Of a DNA stretch of 64,000 bases, positions 45,835-64,000 are shown piece by piece. A program made the position numbers and the translations under genes. This stretch comes from Girardinichthys multiradiatus. Taxonomy: Eukaryota; Chordata; Actinopteri; Cyprinodontiformes; Goodeidae. Under the pieces are notes generated by a model. That model was not told the origin of the DNA. It searched no databases and was given only the letters and a program-made list of their open reading frames with translations. How positions within the stretch are numbered: position 1 is the first letter of the stretch; every line of letters begins with the position of its first letter. The stretch lies in assembly GCF_021462225.1 (NCBI RefSeq), contig NC_061808.1, forward strand, positions 18,389,119 through 18,453,118, given 5' to 3'.

Positions 45835-46342
45835 TGTTACGACCCCAGGTCTAGGGATCAGGGGGTGGTAATATAAAAATGAGTCCAGAGGTAAAAAGAG
45901 TACATTTAAGGGGATTTATTACAAGGAGCAGGATTCCAACATACAGCTGACAGAAAATGACAAATCCAGCCCAATCTTCTCAAATACAACACTCTAGATT
46001 GAACTAGAACACAAACAAGCATTTAACCAAACTGGTAAGCAGAGCAAGGTGGGTCAGCAGTACCAAAATAATGTGCAGCTGCCAAAACAGTCTTCAAACA
46101 AACCACACAAAGCAAAGCGGGGGTCAGCTGTACAAAACCTCTTCTAAAAGCTGCCCCACTGAAAGAATGAATCCAGGAGTCTTTTATAGGACACAAGTGG
46201 GTCTCATCATCCACTGATTGGCTTGGTGATTCAGCAGGTCCAATCAGGTTCCTCAGCAGCCTCCAAGCAGCCAATCATCTGAGTGTGCTCCTACATCTGA
46301 ATCTGCATAAAAGAAAAGACTGCAAGGCCAGAGGCTGTAACA
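45835..46342 (-). mobile_element. solo LTR with 5-bp target-site duplication
   Basis: 508 bp bounded by TGTTAC..GTAACA and flanked by ACCAG at 45830-45834 and 46343-46347. Read on the minus strand it has a TATA box (TATAAAAG, plus-strand 46181-46188) and an AATAAA signal (plus-strand 45915-45920) in the order expected of U3-R-U5. No internal region or second LTR is nearby, so it is the product of LTR-LTR recombination. A 5-bp duplication fits several LTR-retrotransposon groups; I do not assign one. Confidence 0.8.
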
Positions 46343-46347
46343 ACCAG

Positions 46348-47080
46348 GTTGTATAATTTCAAAATTTATAATTCAAAAAATCTATTTTAGGAATTATGAA
46401 ACTGTATTGTTTTTGTTATTATCGAGGTTTATAACAGATTTATTTAGTTACATTCTGAGCTAGCCCAGGCTTGTATCCCCCCCTAAACGTAGAAATAAAT
46501 TAATAATTTAAGTTTCATTTCCCACTCACCAAGCTCATCACTGCCCCTGTAAAATATCCTTTATATAATCCATGTTTGAACGTTTGTGGATTATACACCA
46601 AATATCATGAAAATTACCATTCACATAGAAATTTACCAAAATATAATGCTTTTATTGACTACAATCAAATCCATGTTGCTTGAATCTTATGACTTTACAT
46701 GATGTAGATAGGAATTGAGATAGTTTGTCGAAAAATTACATTTTTATTGTTTTTAATGTTGCTCCTTATTTAATGCTAAGTGAAACATGCCTTTTACTTT
46801 GAAAATCTGATTTTTAAAAATTTTATTTACAAATGTAGTGCTCTGTGGGGAGACGTCACTTAGGGCGCTTATACCTTGGTCCAACTCTTGGCCCACAATA
46901 GTAGGTCCGTTTTGTACCGATTTTTTTCTTTCTCTTATAAGCAATTATAATATTCAGTGTTGTGATTTTATTAGAAATTTAAATAATAATAATTTATTAA
47001 CAATGTTTTACTAAGGTTTAGTTTATTTTTTTGTCAAAAAACGGTTCAAAACGTTTATTTTGAAAAACTGAAGGGGAACC
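46348..47080. other. intergenic upstream of ABCD4
   Basis: AT-rich. A CRE-like TGACGTC (minus strand) lies near 46851-46858. Nothing else recognised. Confidence 0.3.
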
Positions 47081-47085
47081 CGGTA

Positions 47086-47200
47086 ACCCGGAAGTCAGCA
47101 GGACGATAGTAACCGGCCAAAACATTTGCTTCTAGTAGAAGCGGAGGAGTGACAGTGAAGTCGCAGCACGGACATAACCGGGATAAATCAGACTCTCATC
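47086..47200 (+). promoter_or_regulatory. ABCD4: probable ABCD4 promoter with ETS-type site
   Basis: A GC-richer stretch just upstream of ABCD4 with ACCCGGAAGT (47087-47096), the core ETS motif found in TATA-less housekeeping promoters. A pyrimidine tract ending TTTTTTTCCCAG (47423-47434) just before the start codon could be a 5'UTR splice acceptor. Confidence 0.35.
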
Positions 47201-47446
47201 TAAACTACCTACGCTGCCTTAAAGCAATAATAAGGGACGCGATATAAGATCCATTTGTAGAGATGTGTTTGTAGCTGGACTTCCTGGTTGCTGCGTCTGG
47301 ATGTTACGAATCTGTTGGTTTTTAGATTATCTGGAGCCCTAGTTGCTCTCAGGTTAGCCTGAACTGATCTAGAACATTCAATTGGAAACAACAACAAATG
47401 TGAGCTGTCATTTTAAAGGGGATTTTTTTCCCAGCTGCTGGTTCAG

Positions 47447-63979
<16,533 letters not shown>

Positions 63980-64000
63980 ACTCATTGACCAGCATTTAAC

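Overview
This is teleost fish nuclear DNA. It holds four multi-exon vertebrate genes with GT-AG introns in an AT-rich background full of Tc1/mariner, hAT-like, L2/Rex1-type LINE, tRNA-SINE and LTR sequences typical of ray-finned fish. From memory, the human orthologues of all four genes lie on chromosome 14q23-q24, so the window looks like a conserved-synteny block. I cannot name the species; a percomorph is likely but not shown.

Layout: (1) 1141-3996, minus strand, L3HYPDH (trans-3-hydroxy-L-proline dehydratase), 5 coding exons, 344 aa. (2) 4000-10796, intergenic, with a Tc1 element inserted inside an older Tc1 remnant and a LINE 3' end. (3) 10797-31427, minus strand, KCNH5 (EAG2 voltage-gated K+ channel), 12 coding exons, 1052 aa. 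This includes an in-frame 93-nt exon in the S3-S4 linker that the canonical human protein, as I recall it, lacks. (4) 31428-35258, region between the divergent KCNH5 and SGPP1 genes, with two decayed Tc1-like elements. (5) 35259-43346, plus strand, SGPP1 (sphingosine-1-phosphate phosphatase 1), 3 exons, 434 aa. Exon 2 sits between two nearly identical 1.1-kb DNA elements in opposite orientation. (6) 43347-47446, intergenic, with a solo LTR flanked by a 5-bp target-site duplication. (7) 47447-63979, plus strand, ABCD4 (lysosomal cobalamin-export ABC half-transporter), 19 coding exons, 617 aa. Its introns carry a truncated LINE, two abutting Tc1 elements (one with an intact 334-aa transposase), a SINE and hAT-type debris.

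The genes do not form a shared pathway: they cover proline catabolism, neuronal K+ conductance, sphingolipid signalling and vitamin B12 trafficking. Exon boundaries were set by hand from reading frame, splice dinucleotides and remembered family sequences. Phases sum correctly in all four genes. No rRNA gene, intact tRNA gene, CRISPR array or prokaryotic feature was seen. The strongest items for follow-up are the KCNH5 extra exon, the inverted repeat pair around SGPP1 exon 2, the Asp-to-Glu change in the SGPP1 C3 motif, and the intact Tc1 copy.
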